Source of the DNA: Rhodococcus sp. UNC23MFCrub1.1 | Lineage (GTDB): Bacteria; Actinomycetota; Actinomycetes; Mycobacteriales; Mycobacteriaceae | Assembly (NCBI RefSeq): GCF_000686025.1 | Contig: NZ_JMLQ01000001.1 | Coordinates: 1-64,000, forward strand | DNA length: 64,000 nt | Reading direction: 5' to 3' | Shown here: piece after piece, positions 34,340-42,927 of the stretch | How positions within the stretch are numbered: the stretch's first letter is position 1 | How the letters are laid out: each line of letters starts with the position of its first letter | The notes under the pieces: generated by a model | The model's database searches: none | Seen by the model: only the letters and a program-made list of their open reading frames with translations | Told to the model about the DNA's origin: nothing | Program-made: the position numbers and the translations under genes

Positions 34340-35940
34340 CAGACCTCGACGCCGTCGTCCGGCAGTGGATCGAGGACGATCCGGACCCCGCGACGCAGGC
34401 GGAACTGCGCGATCTCGACGCGAGTGATCGGGCCTCGCGGTTCGCCGGTGCGCTCACGTTCGGCACCGCGGGTCTGCGCGGACCCGTGCAGGCCGGGCCC
34501 GGTGGCATGAACGTCGCCGTCGTCATGAGGGCCACACACGGTGTGGCGCAGTATCTCTCGCGTCATCACGCGGCCGGCTGCGAGGTGGTGGTGGGCCGGG
34601 ACGCCCGGCACGGCTCCGCGGAGTTCGCCGTCGCCGCGGCCGAGGTCCTGGCCGCGGCGGGCTTCCGCGTCACCCTGCTCCCGGACCCGGCGCCGACCCC
34701 GGTGCTCGCGTTCGCCACGAGGTCACGCGGCGCCGTCGCCGGCATTCAGATCACCGCTTCGCACAATCCCGCGGCAGACAACGGCTACAAGGTCTACCTC
34801 GACGGCGGCGCCCAGTTGGTGTCGCCCGCCGACCGGGAGATCGAGGAGTTCATCCGGCAGGCGCCGGGTGCGTCCTCGATCGCACGCACCGCCGTCACGC
34901 CCACCGCGGACCCCGTGATCGAGCAGTACCTCGACCGGGTGGCACAGCGCGTTCCCGAGCGGCCGTCGCACTCCACCCTCCGTGTGGCACTCACTCCGAT
35001 GCACGGGGTCGGCGGGCCCGTGGCCGTGGAGGCGTTGCGCCGCAGCGGTGTCACCGACGTCCACATCGTGACGTCGCAGTTCGACGCCGACCCGGACTTT
35101 CCCACCGTGACCTTTCCCAACCCCGAGGAGCCGGGCGCGGCGGACCAGGTGCTGGCGCTCGCCGCCGAGGTCGACGCGGCACTGGCCATCGCTCTGGACC
35201 CGGACGCGGACCGGTGCGCGATCGGCGTGCGCGGGCCGAACGGTGTCCGCATGCTCACCGGCGACGAGACGGGAGCGGTGATCGCAGACCACATCCTGCG
35301 GTCGGCGCCGCCGGGATCACTCGTGGCCAGCACCATCGTGTCGTCGAGCCTGCTCTCGGCGCTCGCGCCGGCCCGCGGTGCCCGCTACCGGCGCACGCTC
35401 ACCGGCTTCAAGTGGCTCGTGCGCGCCGGCGACGGCCTGGTATACGCCTACGAGGAGGCGATCGGACACTGCGTCGACCCGGACGCGGTGCGAGACAAGG
35501 ACGGCATCTCGGCGGCCGTGCTGCTCGCACACATCGCGGCCGACCTGGCCGAGGAGGGACGCACCATCCTCGACGTCCTCGACGATCTCGACCGAGAGTT
35601 CGGAGCGCGCGTGGGCACCCAGGTGTCGCGGCGCGTCACCGACCTCTCGGAGATCGGCGACATGATGACGCGCCTGCGTTCCGCCCCACCGACGACGTTG
35701 GCGGGTGCGACGGTGACCTTACGCGACCTGAACACCCCCGACGCCGAACTCCGCACCGATGCAGTGGAACTGACCGGCGAACGGTTCCGCGTCATCGTTC
35801 GGCCGTCGGGAACCGAACCGAAGCTGAAGGCCTACCTGGAAGTGGTCGAACCGGTGGCGACGGCGGAGGATCTGGCGCCGGCCAGGACACGCGCGGCCGA
35901 CACGCTCGAGTCCCTGGCCGACTTCGCCCGCTCGCTCTAG
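34336..35940 (+). CDS. pmmB: Phosphomannomutase/phosphopentomutase-type phospho-sugar mutase
   Basis: A 534-residue alpha-D-phosphohexomutase. The phosphoserine loop is [14 protein letters not shown], the metal loop [10 protein letters not shown], and the phosphate-binding motif [14 protein letters not shown] lies near the C-terminus. Coupled to PNP, it may isomerise ribose-1-phosphate to ribose-5-phosphate (phosphopentomutase) rather than act only on mannose phosphates; this is inferred from the operon. Corresponds to Rv3308. Its stop overlaps that of the convergent upp gene by 3 bases. Confidence 0.88.
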   Translation: MTDLDAVVRQWIEDDPDPATQAELRDLDASDRASRFAGALTFGTAGLRGPVQAGPGGMNVAVVMRATHGVAQYLSRHHAAGCEVVVGRDARHGSAEFAVAAAEVLAAAGFRVTLLPDPAPTPVLAFATRSRGAVAGIQITASHNPAADNGYKVYLDGGAQLVSPADREIEEFIRQAPGASSIARTAVTPTADPVIEQYLDRVAQRVPERPSHSTLRVALTPMHGVGGPVAVEALRRSGVTDVHIVTSQFDADPDFPTVTFPNPEEPGAADQVLALAAEVDAALAIALDPDADRCAIGVRGPNGVRMLTGDETGAVIADHILRSAPPGSLVASTIVSSSLLSALAPARGARYRRTLTGFKWLVRAGDGLVYAYEEAIGHCVDPDAVRDKDGISAAVLLAHIAADLAEEGRTILDVLDDLDREFGARVGTQVSRRVTDLSEIGDMMTRLRSAPPTTLAGATVTLRDLNTPDAELRTDAVELTGERFRVIVRPSGTEPKLKAYLEVVEPVATAEDLAPARTRAADTLESLADFARSL

Positions 35941-36578
35941 CGGGGACCGAACTGGCGGTCCCCGGCGTCACCGAGGCCCGGCACGATGTACGCGTTCTCG
36001 TTCAGACCCTCGTCGATGCTGGCGGCGACGAGGCGCACGGGCAGTCCCGACGACGCGAGTGCCTGCACTCCCTCGGGGGCGGCCACGACGCAGATGCACG
36101 TGACGTCGTCCGCGCCGCGCTGCACCAGCAGCTCGATGGTGTGGACCATCGACCCGCCCGTGGCGAGCATCGGGTCGAGGACGTACACCGGGTAACCGGC
36201 CAGGTCGTCGGGCAGCGATTCCATGTACGGCACCGGCTGATGTGTCTTCTCGTCGCGCGCGATGCCGACGAAGCCCATCCGCGACTGCGGGATCAGCGAG
36301 CTGGCCTTCTCCACCATGCCCAGGCCCGCGCGCAACACCGGCACCAGCAGCGGCGGCGACTTCAGGCGCGTCCCGGTGGTCACCGCGACCGGCGTCGTGA
36401 CGTCGAACTCGACCACGGGCGCGTCGCGCAGCGCCTCGTAGACCAGCATCTGCGTCAGCTGGCGCAGTGCGGATCGGAACGCGGGGTTGTCCGTCGACTG
36501 GTCGCGCATCTGGGTCAGCAGCGCGGACGCGAGGGGGTGGTCGAGTACGCGGGTGTCCATGTCGGGCGTGGTGTTCAC
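35937..36578 (-). CDS. upp: Uracil phosphoribosyltransferase
   Basis: A 213-residue enzyme that makes UMP from uracil and PRPP. Key motifs are [18 protein letters not shown], the PRPP loop [11 protein letters not shown] and the C-terminal [14 protein letters not shown]. The start at the GTG (36578) is proposed because TAGGGT precedes it by seven bases; an ATG six codons later (36560) gives an N-terminus that aligns better with recalled orthologs (Rv3309c) and remains possible. Confidence 0.92.
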   Translation of the reverse strand: MNTTPDMDTRVLDHPLASALLTQMRDQSTDNPAFRSALRQLTQMLVYEALRDAPVVEFDVTTPVAVTTGTRLKSPPLLVPVLRAGLGMVEKASSLIPQSRMGFVGIARDEKTHQPVPYMESLPDDLAGYPVYVLDPMLATGGSMVHTIELLVQRGADDVTCICVVAAPEGVQALASSGLPVRLVAASIDEGLNENAYIVPGLGDAGDRQFGPR

Positions 36579-36585
36579 CGGGATC

Positions 36586-36591
36586 ACCCTA
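36586..36591 (-). promoter_or_regulatory. Leaderless -10 box (TAGGGT) for upp
   Basis: On the minus strand TAGGGT is followed by seven bases and then GTG at 36578. Identical hexamer and spacing to the PNP promoter 3 kb away. Confidence 0.45.
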
Positions 36592-36655
36592 GTCGGCGAT
36601 CGGCGCCCGCTCCCGGTCGAACGGATCCGCGTGATCGGGGAACCGCGAGCCGCTC

Positions 36656-36682
36656 CGCACCGTCTGACTTCGAGACGGTGCG
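36656..36682. promoter_or_regulatory. 10-bp perfect hairpin before the type VII module
   Basis: CGCACCGTCT and AGACGGTGCG pair perfectly around a 7-base loop. It lies between divergent upp and the EspC-like gene, so it terminates neither; it may be an operator or a structured 5' leader for the rightward genes, whose start is 27 bases downstream. Confidence 0.45.
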
Positions 36683-36708
36683 AGCACGCGAGTGAACGGT
36701 GGACTGCA

Positions 36709-37032
36709 GTGGCCGAGAGCGGTACGACATTCGACGTCCGAGTGGACGGTCTGCACGACGGTGCCGGCCGTCTGACCGACGCCGCACTCCTCGTGCGGGA
36801 CGCGTCCACGGTGGCACGGGGTGCAACGGGCTCCGCGGCGACGCTCGGCCTCGTCGGAGCCGACTTCGGAGTCGCGTTCGCCGGTGCCGCGGCGCGCTAC
36901 GCCGACGGCCTCGGCGCGCTGTCCGACCTGTTCGAGCACCTCGGGTCGTCCGTGCAGTCCGCAGCGCGGTCCTACGACGACGGCGACACCTCGCTGTCCG
37001 ACGTGCTGATCGGCACCGGTGCACCGCGATGA
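36709..37032 (+). CDS. EspC-like (type VII secretion target) small protein
   Basis: A 107-residue protein resembling the EspC/DUF2580 group of type VII secretion-associated proteins: an almost entirely helical, Ala-rich chain beginning [20 protein letters not shown] with a central [19 protein letters not shown]. Such proteins are usually secreted as partners of other ESX substrates. There is no convincing ribosome site before the GTG, so the exact start is uncertain. Its stop overlaps the ATG of the NlpC/P60 gene by 3 bases. Confidence 0.6.
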   Translation: MAESGTTFDVRVDGLHDGAGRLTDAALLVRDASTVARGATGSAATLGLVGADFGVAFAGAAARYADGLGALSDLFEHLGSSVQSAARSYDDGDTSLSDVLIGTGAPR

Positions 37033-38024
37033 TCGATCTGCTGGCCGCGCCCCTCGAGACTCTGATCCGCTCTCTCGGCACCGGCCGTCCGTTCCCCGAC
37101 ACCGATTCCCTCGACTCGGGCATCGCGTCACTGTCCGACGCCTCGCGACAGGTGACCGACGGAGTCACCGCTCTCTCGGACGCGTGGTCCGGACCCGCGT
37201 CCGAGGCCGCTCTCGACCTCACCGTGCGCGGCGCCGCCGCGGCCGGGTCGATGATCGAGCACGCCGGCGCGCTGCAGTCACTCGCCGCCGAGGCGCAGGC
37301 GAGCGTCGCGCGTGGGGTCGCCGAGCTGCAGACCATCATGGCCGCTTTCCTCACGGGCGCAGCGGCACTCGCGCCCGCGGCCCTCACTCCCCCGGGACAG
37401 ACCGCACTCATCGCCCACGCGACGCACCACCTCGACAATGCTCTCGCCGTCCACGCTCGGGTGCGAGCAGAGCTCGATGCCCTGGCCGCCCGCGTCGGCG
37501 CACTCGTCGTGCCGGAGGTTCCCGCGCTTCCGTCTCTGCCCGCGTCGCCGGACGCGGCTCTCCGCGGGCTGTTCGCGCCGACGGCTCCGGAGCAGCCGGT
37601 CGATCCGGCGTCGCCCGGCGTCGACGAGACCGGCACGCTCGTGACGCTTCCCGACGGCAGCACCGCCATGGCGCCCAACGAGCGCGCGGCCGGAGCCGTC
37701 CGCTTCGCGCTCGCCCAGCAGGGCACGCCGTACGTGTGGGGCGGCACCACCCCCGGGCAGGGCCTGGACTGCAGCGGACTCACGCAGAGCGCGTACGGCA
37801 CCGCCGGCGTGGACCTGCCGCGGCTCGCGGCCGACCAGGCGGTGGGCAGCCCGGTGAGCGCCGAGGACCTGATGCCGGGCGACCTCGCCGTGTGGGACGG
37901 TCACGTCGCGATGGTGGTGGGGAACGGTCAGATGGTGGAGGCGGGCGACCCGGTCAGCGTCAGTGCCGTCCGGACGTCGAACGTCGGCATGAGCTTCCAC
38001 GGCTTCTACCGGCCGACCGCATGA
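37029..38024 (+). CDS. WXG100-like/NlpC-P60 cell-wall hydrolase, probable type VII substrate
   Basis: A 331-residue protein. Residues ~1-110 are helical with a WSG turn at 53-55 (SDAWSGPASEAALD), the WXG signature of type VII substrates. A Pro/Ala linker precedes a C-terminal NlpC/P60 (C40) peptidase, residues ~215-331, with catalytic Cys248 in GLDCSGLTQSAYG and His292 in GHVAMVVGNG. Such enzymes cut D-gamma-glutamyl-meso-diaminopimelate bonds in peptidoglycan. There is no Sec signal peptide, so export would rely on the type VII route. The gene overlaps both neighbours by 3-4 bases. Confidence 0.85.
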   Translation: MIDLLAAPLETLIRSLGTGRPFPDTDSLDSGIASLSDASRQVTDGVTALSDAWSGPASEAALDLTVRGAAAAGSMIEHAGALQSLAAEAQASVARGVAELQTIMAAFLTGAAALAPAALTPPGQTALIAHATHHLDNALAVHARVRAELDALAARVGALVVPEVPALPSLPASPDAALRGLFAPTAPEQPVDPASPGVDETGTLVTLPDGSTAMAPNERAAGAVRFALAQQGTPYVWGGTTPGQGLDCSGLTQSAYGTAGVDLPRLAADQAVGSPVSAEDLMPGDLAVWDGHVAMVVGNGQMVEAGDPVSVSAVRTSNVGMSFHGFYRPTA

Positions 38025-38536
38025 CCGGCGGACACGCCACCTCGCGCGCCGGACGCATCGTGGTGCTGCCGTCCGGCGAGATCGTGGACCTGGAGCTCGA
38101 ACGTAGGGAGCTCGCCTTCGGGGGTTCCGCGGTAGCTGCCGCGGTGCGGATGCTGCACGGGCTCGCACATCCGGTGGCGCCGGTGCCCACGGCGGGCCCT
38201 GCCGACGACGAGCTCGTCGAGATCGGCTCGTCCGGTTCGGCACGACGCGTGTCCGCCCTGCTGCACCGGACTCTCGACGACCTGGCTCGCGTGCGCGGTC
38301 GCAACGACAGGGACGACGCGCTCGTCCGGGCCGAGGTGGACGCGCACGGACATCTGGTCGGCCTCACCGTCGAGGACGACGTCCGAGAGATGCGCTGTCA
38401 TCGGGTCGAGGCGGCGATCGTCCACGCGGTGAACACAGCCGTTCTGGCCGTCGTTCTCGAGCGTGCCGACGTCCACGCCGCCCTGCGTCTGGGGCTCGAC
38501 ACGGCGTCCAGTGAGGACGCCCGGCGGCTGGGATAG
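38021..38536 (+). CDS. YbaB/EbfC-like protein of the type VII module
   Basis: A 171-residue protein. The C-terminal half, VRAEVDAHGHLVGLTVEDDV and AAIVHAVNTAVLAVVLERA, resembles the YbaB/EbfC fold seen in small proteins encoded next to WXG-type genes in Nocardiaceae; the N-terminal half is Val/Gly-rich with no motif. Role unknown; a chaperone or regulator for the secreted pair is a guess. The start overlaps the stop of the NlpC/P60 gene (ATGA). Confidence 0.55.
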   Translation: MTGGHATSRAGRIVVLPSGEIVDLELERRELAFGGSAVAAAVRMLHGLAHPVAPVPTAGPADDELVEIGSSGSARRVSALLHRTLDDLARVRGRNDRDDALVRAEVDAHGHLVGLTVEDDVREMRCHRVEAAIVHAVNTAVLAVVLERADVHAALRLGLDTASSEDARRLG

Positions 38537-38539
38537 GCT
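38534..38539 (+). promoter_or_regulatory. Leaderless -10 box (TAGGCT) for the Rv3311-like gene
   Basis: TAGGCT overlaps the stop codon of the preceding gene and ends seven bases before the ATG at 38547, so the Rv3311-like gene has its own leaderless start despite being only 10 bases downstream. Confidence 0.5.
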
Positions 38540-38546
38540 CGCGGCC

Positions 38547-39812
38547 ATGGCTGGAGACATCGTCCCGATCGAACTCGGTGTGACTGCCGGCGACCTCGTC
38601 ACCCTGTGGGCGCCCGAGTGGCGTGAGGACGGCGAGGAGTGGGAGGCCTTCCTCGGTCGCGAGGACGATCTCTACGCGTTCCCGTCGGTGGCCGAGATGG
38701 CGGCGTTCATCCGCACCGACACCGACAACGACCTCGTCGACCATCCCCAGTGGCGCACCGTCGTCGCGCTCTCCGCAGCGCACATCGAGCCGGACGACGA
38801 CCACGTCTACGACCTCGTGGGCGTTCCGGAGCTCGCCGCGGGGGATCCGGACGAGGACTCCATCATCGAGCTGGCCCGCTCCCTCGAGATGGCACGCACC
38901 CTCGGCGAGGTCTGCGAACTGGATGCCGTCACTCGCTTCTTCTCTGCCAATGCACTTCTCGGAGTGCTGTCCCGCGGTGCCGACGCCTTCGTCGGGCGTG
39001 AGGGCTCGCAGCTCTGGAACCGTATCGGTGCCGTCGTGGCGAAGGGGTGGGACGCCGTCCTCGACGCCATCGACACCGTCCTGACCACTCCCGACGTCGA
39101 TGCCGAGGCGACCGCCGTGGCCGATGCGGAGATCACGGCCGCAGCCGAGAACATCGTGGACGCAGAGGATCTGGACGACGAGGACATCGACACCGACGAC
39201 GACACCGCGTCGGACGACTCCGATGTAGTCGTGGTCCCCGTCGACACCGACGACGAGGACGAGACCTACTGGGGCTCGGTGGGTATCGATCCGGTGCGCA
39301 TCATCACCTCCGAGGACACCTACTACACACTGCGCTGCTACCTCGACGACGAGCCGCTGTTCCTGGGACGTTCGGGCGCGATCTTCGTGTTCGGAAGTGA
39401 GCGCGCGCTCGCCCGCTACCTGGCCGACGATCACGACCACGACCTCACGACGGTCAGCACGTACGACGACGTGCGCACCGCGGCCGTCGACGGTTCTCTC
39501 GACGTGCAGGTGACCGACGAGAACGTGTACGTGCTGCCCGGGCTCGCCGACGACCTGGCCCGCGGACCGGAATCCGTCGACGCCGATCAGCTCGATCTCG
39601 CCGTCGAACTGTTCACCGACGCAGCCGACTACGCCAAGGACGCGTCCGTCGAGGAGGCACTGGCGCCGGCCACTCCCCTCGGCTGGCTCATCTCCTACAT
39701 CCTCGAGCCGGTGGACGGACGCATGGCCCCGAGCGCTCCGTTCGACGCCGAGGCGGAGTCGTGGCGCGCCCTGGAGCGCGAGTTCGAGACCCGGTTGCGT
39801 CCGACCACCTGA
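38547..39812 (+). CDS. Conserved actinobacterial protein of unknown function (Rv3311-like)
   Basis: A 421-residue acidic protein. Two similar halves flank a very acidic middle (runs such as LDDEDIDTDDDTASDD around residues 210-240): the first half contains WEAFLGREDDLYAFPSVAEM and the second LFLGRSGAIFVFGSERALARYL, suggesting an internal duplication of a domain that begins around LxxFLGR. Motifs of known enzymes are absent. It matches Rv3311 in size and surroundings, as recalled. Confidence 0.75.
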   Translation: MAGDIVPIELGVTAGDLVTLWAPEWREDGEEWEAFLGREDDLYAFPSVAEMAAFIRTDTDNDLVDHPQWRTVVALSAAHIEPDDDHVYDLVGVPELAAGDPDEDSIIELARSLEMARTLGEVCELDAVTRFFSANALLGVLSRGADAFVGREGSQLWNRIGAVVAKGWDAVLDAIDTVLTTPDVDAEATAVADAEITAAAENIVDAEDLDDEDIDTDDDTASDDSDVVVVPVDTDDEDETYWGSVGIDPVRIITSEDTYYTLRCYLDDEPLFLGRSGAIFVFGSERALARYLADDHDHDLTTVSTYDDVRTAAVDGSLDVQVTDENVYVLPGLADDLARGPESVDADQLDLAVELFTDAADYAKDASVEEALAPATPLGWLISYILEPVDGRMAPSAPFDAEAESWRALEREFETRLRPTT

Positions 39813-39827
39813 CCGTCGGCGTGCCGA

Positions 39828-40214
39828 TCAGGCGCGCAGGATCTTCGCCATCGGTCGCCCCTTGGCGAGCTCGTCGACGAGCTTGTCGAGTCGACGGATG
39901 TTCTGCATCAGCGGATCCTCCACCGACTCCACCCGCACCCCACACACCGACCCTGTGATGAGCGGCGCGTTCGGGTTCAGCTGCGCGGCCTCGAAGAAAT
40001 CGAGGAACGTCGTGTCCGCCGAGAGGTGCTGCGCCAACTCGGCGTCGTCGAAGCCTGTGAGCCAGCGGACGACCTCGTCGAGCTCGTCCTTCGTCCGACC
40101 CTTGCGCTCCACCTTGGTGACGTAGTGCGGGTACACGGACGAGACGGGGGTGGTGAAGATGCGGTGCACGAGTGGGAGTGTATTCGGCTCGTCGGCTACG
40201 TGGTGCGAACCCAT
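39828..40214 (-). CDS. DUF2200-family protein
   Basis: A 128-residue protein. The family core [20 protein letters not shown] then [20 protein letters not shown] is clear, followed by [18 protein letters not shown] and a C-terminal [19 protein letters not shown]. Function unknown. The ATG at 40214 was used; a GTG at 40166, directly before HRIF, gives a length closer to most relatives. It is convergent with the Rv3311-like gene and marks the left edge of the accessory stretch. Confidence 0.78.
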   Translation of the reverse strand: MGSHHVADEPNTLPLVHRIFTTPVSSVYPHYVTKVERKGRTKDELDEVVRWLTGFDDAELAQHLSADTTFLDFFEAAQLNPNAPLITGSVCGVRVESVEDPLMQNIRRLDKLVDELAKGRPMAKILRA

Positions 40215-40466
40215 CAAGTTGTCGGTGCGACCCGGCCGAGAAATAAGGTGCTGCCACGCACACCTGGATCGTCCCTTCGTGTGGCCCGCGCACCCAGCCG
40301 TGCGATCCCTGGCAAGGCTGTCTGGACGGGTCGACACGGTCAGCCACAGAATCCATTGCCGTTCGCATGCGTACTGCGCCGACGCCGCAACATCGTGGTC
40401 ACTTGCTCATTGGCAACCAGGGTCGTCGTTTGTCCAGCCCGGTCGCTCGTAGTCGAAGCGAGTGGC

Positions 40467-40472
40467 TATTGT
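40467..40472 (+). promoter_or_regulatory. Leaderless -10 box (TATTGT) for the EcsC-like gene
   Basis: TATTGT is followed by six bases and then the ATG at 40479. The inverted pair TCGCT/AGCGA (about 40442-40461) lies just upstream in the -35 area. Confidence 0.45.
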
Positions 40473-40478
40473 TCGAGT

Positions 40479-41318
40479 ATGGCCGAGCCCTCGCAGGACA
40501 AGCTCTACGCAACAACGCTGCAGACGATTGGGGCTGTCGCGAAGCTCCCCGTAGTACACGTCGACAGAGACGCGTTCCTACGCAAGCAGTTCGCGAGTTC
40601 GCCCCATCTTGACATCATTCTCGCCGAGGGACCCCAGGCCGTCTTCACGGTCGAGTCGCTTCGTAAGAAGTGTGATTCCCTCATCAAGAACAGTGCGGCG
40701 AAAACCTCGGCCATGTCTTTCGCCGCCGGCCTGCCAGGCAACCCCGTCGTCATGGTCGCCGCGGGCGGAGCCGACGTCGTCCAATATTTCGGGTTCGCCA
40801 TCAACCTCGCACAGCAAATCGCTTACATGTTCGGCGAAGATGACCTGTTCGATGGTGAAGAACTGTCGGAAACAGCTCAAATTCGCGTGATCGCCTATCT
40901 GGGCGCGATGTTCGGTGCGGCTGGGGCATCCGCGCTAGTGGGGAGCATATCGACGGCTGCAGGCGCGAACATCGGCAAAAAGGTTGCCGCACAGGCGCTG
41001 ACCAAGACAACCTGGTACCCCCTTGTCAAGAAGGTCGGCGCACTGATCGGCCAGAAGATCACCAAGAAGACGGTCGAAAAGACCATTACAAAAGCCGTGC
41101 CTGTTGTCGGCGGCTTCGTGTCCGGCGGGCTGACGTATATGACCTTCCGCCCGATGGGCCACCGTCTGGCCGACACACTGGCCAAGAACTTGAACGGGGA
41201 GTTCGATGACGACCTCGACCTCAATCCTGAGTTCATGGCGCGAACCCAGGACAGTGGAGTTGTGATCGAGTCGGATAACGTTTCGGAGCCGACGCAAGTT
41301 CGTCTCACTGGTCGCTGA
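40479..41318 (+). CDS. EcsC-like protein
   Basis: A 279-residue protein with several amphipathic or hydrophobic helices. It resembles the EcsC family in layout: a central AAGLPGNPVVMVAAGGADVV, then QQIAYMFGEDDLFD and a C-terminal VKKVGALIGQKITKKTVEK followed by AVPVVGGFVSGGLTYMTFRP. EcsC-like proteins are membrane-associated with poorly known function. Base composition is noticeably less GC-rich than the flanking core genes, which fits acquisition by transfer. A weak hairpin (GGACGG-CGTA-CCGTCC, 41321-41336) follows the stop. Confidence 0.6.
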   Translation: MAEPSQDKLYATTLQTIGAVAKLPVVHVDRDAFLRKQFASSPHLDIILAEGPQAVFTVESLRKKCDSLIKNSAAKTSAMSFAAGLPGNPVVMVAAGGADVVQYFGFAINLAQQIAYMFGEDDLFDGEELSETAQIRVIAYLGAMFGAAGASALVGSISTAAGANIGKKVAAQALTKTTWYPLVKKVGALIGQKITKKTVEKTITKAVPVVGGFVSGGLTYMTFRPMGHRLADTLAKNLNGEFDDDLDLNPEFMARTQDSGVVIESDNVSEPTQVRLTGR

Positions 41319-41669
41319 TCGGACGGCGTACCGTCCGTCGCCGAGCCAACTGCAGGGTTTCTTCATCTGTTGGTGAATGTCTGTTACGAATATCGGACTC
41401 ACGTGAAACTACTTGGGTCGCGCTACGCGTCCTAAGCGGGCGAACGTTGGAATCGCGAACGGGGCTAGCGCGCCGCCAGATGCGAGGGTGCACAACCGGC
41501 GAGCGCAGTCAGTAGGTCTGAGCAGGGCCTCAGTGATCAGAGTGGGGTGGCTTGGGGGCTCCCAGGCGATCTCCCATCTATACCACCGGAGCCGGCCGAC
41601 AGTCGATCGCCTCGGCCCCTGATCAAGCGTGTCGACGCACGCCGCGACCTGCGTCGGCAAATCCCGTGG
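41319..41669. other. Gene-free stretch with no identified content
   Basis: 351 bases between the convergent EcsC-like gene and the DUF4041 gene. Apart from the small hairpin at 41321-41336 no promoter, RNA gene or conserved protein is recognised. Short ORFs of 69-83 codons on both strands overlap each other and show no family resemblance. Confidence 0.5.
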
Positions 41670-42887
41670 CTAGCCGCGAAGTCGCGTCGGCCACTGTCCA
41701 CGGCTTTGATAGTACTGCGTCGATTGAGGCTCCTCGGTGTACTCCATCAGGTTCCCCACCTGTTGCGCGAGAACGGTCCTCACTTCCAACGGGCGTGCGA
41801 AGAAGTACTCACGCCGCAGGTTCGCGTGGTTCAGTCGTCGATCCGAAAATGCAGCGTGCAGTGATGCTTCCAAGGCGACGGCGTCATCAGAGAAGTACAG
41901 CGCGTGAACATCGAACGGGAACGGCACCGACGCGCTGCCGAGTTCGCGGACCCGGTCCATTGGTTCAAGCCTCCTGGTCATGCCGATCTTCACCACGTCC
42001 GGACCGAATGCACCCTGGTTGCTGATCACATAGACATATCCGGCTCGAATGTTGGCGCGGCGATAGTCGTTCTGCTCGATCGCCGACTGCAGATCCGCCA
42101 ATTTTTCCCGCACGCGCCGGGCCTCCTCGTCGTCGCGGTCCCCCATTGAATCGGCCACGTTCTGATAGTGCGAGCGCTCCTTATCGAGCTTCTCCCGTTG
42201 CGCGGCGAGTTCTTGCTCGACCTTGCGTTCCTCCCGTAGCCGCTCCCGCTCCTCGCGTTGCGCGAGCTTCTCTTCTTGGACCTTCATCAGGTAGTCCGCG
42301 GTGAGTTCGAGTTCCGTCACCCGGAGCCGGTGATAGTCGTCAGAGACGTGCATCTCCATCAGCGCTCCGAGCTTGGCTATCGTGGCGGCCGCTTTCTCCA
42401 GGCGGTTGACAGCGGTGGCGAGGTTGCCCGCTTTGAGGGTCCGCACGCAGTTCTCCGCCTCGGCGTTGTACGCGCGGAGCATCAACTTCGACAGATCCGC
42501 GGTCATCTTGCGACCCTTGGCGAGGGAGTTGTTGAAGGAGAACCTGTCTGACGCTTCGACGGCCGCGGTGGAGATCACGGACTGCTTGATCCGGTCTCGC
42601 ACATCGGCCAGTCGTTCGCGGTACTGCTCGGCGTTCTGCAGGGGATGTTGGTAGGTGTAGATGCCCACTTCCTGCAGAACGACTCGGTCGTCAGTCTCGA
42701 CGACGCCCGGTGGCGCCACCGGCGCAGCCTCGGGCGCGGGGGCCGGAGTCGACGCGGTCTGCACAGCCTCGTCGCGTTCGCGAGTGACCGCGGCGAGTTG
42801 GTCCTGCAGAAAATGCAGTTCCCGTTCCTTCGCCACCAGTGCGCCTCGGAGTGCCCGGATGACATCTGCGCCGCCATCGTCGGTCAT
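41670..42887 (-). CDS. DUF4041 protein with C-terminal GIY-YIG/T5orf172 nuclease domain
   Basis: A 405-residue protein. Residues ~10-45 and ~200-275 are coiled coil (KVQEEKLAQREERERLREER), with the DUF4041 region between them (LAKGRKMTADLSKLMLRAYN then AENCVRTLKAGNLATAVNR). Residues ~282-365 form a GIY-YIG-superfamily T5orf172 nuclease: GYVYVISN (283-290), VKIGMT (299-304), Arg312 and the catalytic-type Glu340 in ALEASLHAAF. Such proteins are found in phages and near defence genes. The ATG at 42887 has AAAGG before it. It lies 40 bases downstream of a long coiled-coil gene on the same strand, so the two are probably one unit. Confidence 0.8.
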   Translation of the reverse strand: MTDDGGADVIRALRGALVAKERELHFLQDQLAAVTRERDEAVQTASTPAPAPEAAPVAPPGVVETDDRVVLQEVGIYTYQHPLQNAEQYRERLADVRDRIKQSVISTAAVEASDRFSFNNSLAKGRKMTADLSKLMLRAYNAEAENCVRTLKAGNLATAVNRLEKAAATIAKLGALMEMHVSDDYHRLRVTELELTADYLMKVQEEKLAQREERERLREERKVEQELAAQREKLDKERSHYQNVADSMGDRDDEEARRVREKLADLQSAIEQNDYRRANIRAGYVYVISNQGAFGPDVVKIGMTRRLEPMDRVRELGSASVPFPFDVHALYFSDDAVALEASLHAAFSDRRLNHANLRREYFFARPLEVRTVLAQQVGNLMEYTEEPQSTQYYQSRGQWPTRLRG

Positions 42888-42927
42888 GACCTGTACCTTT
42901 CGCACCGCGCGTTGATAAAGGTTCTTG

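Noticed and set aside
41409-41660. Short ORFs of 69-83 codons on both strands before the DUF4041 gene
   Set aside because: They overlap each other, have no ribosome site and no family resemblance.
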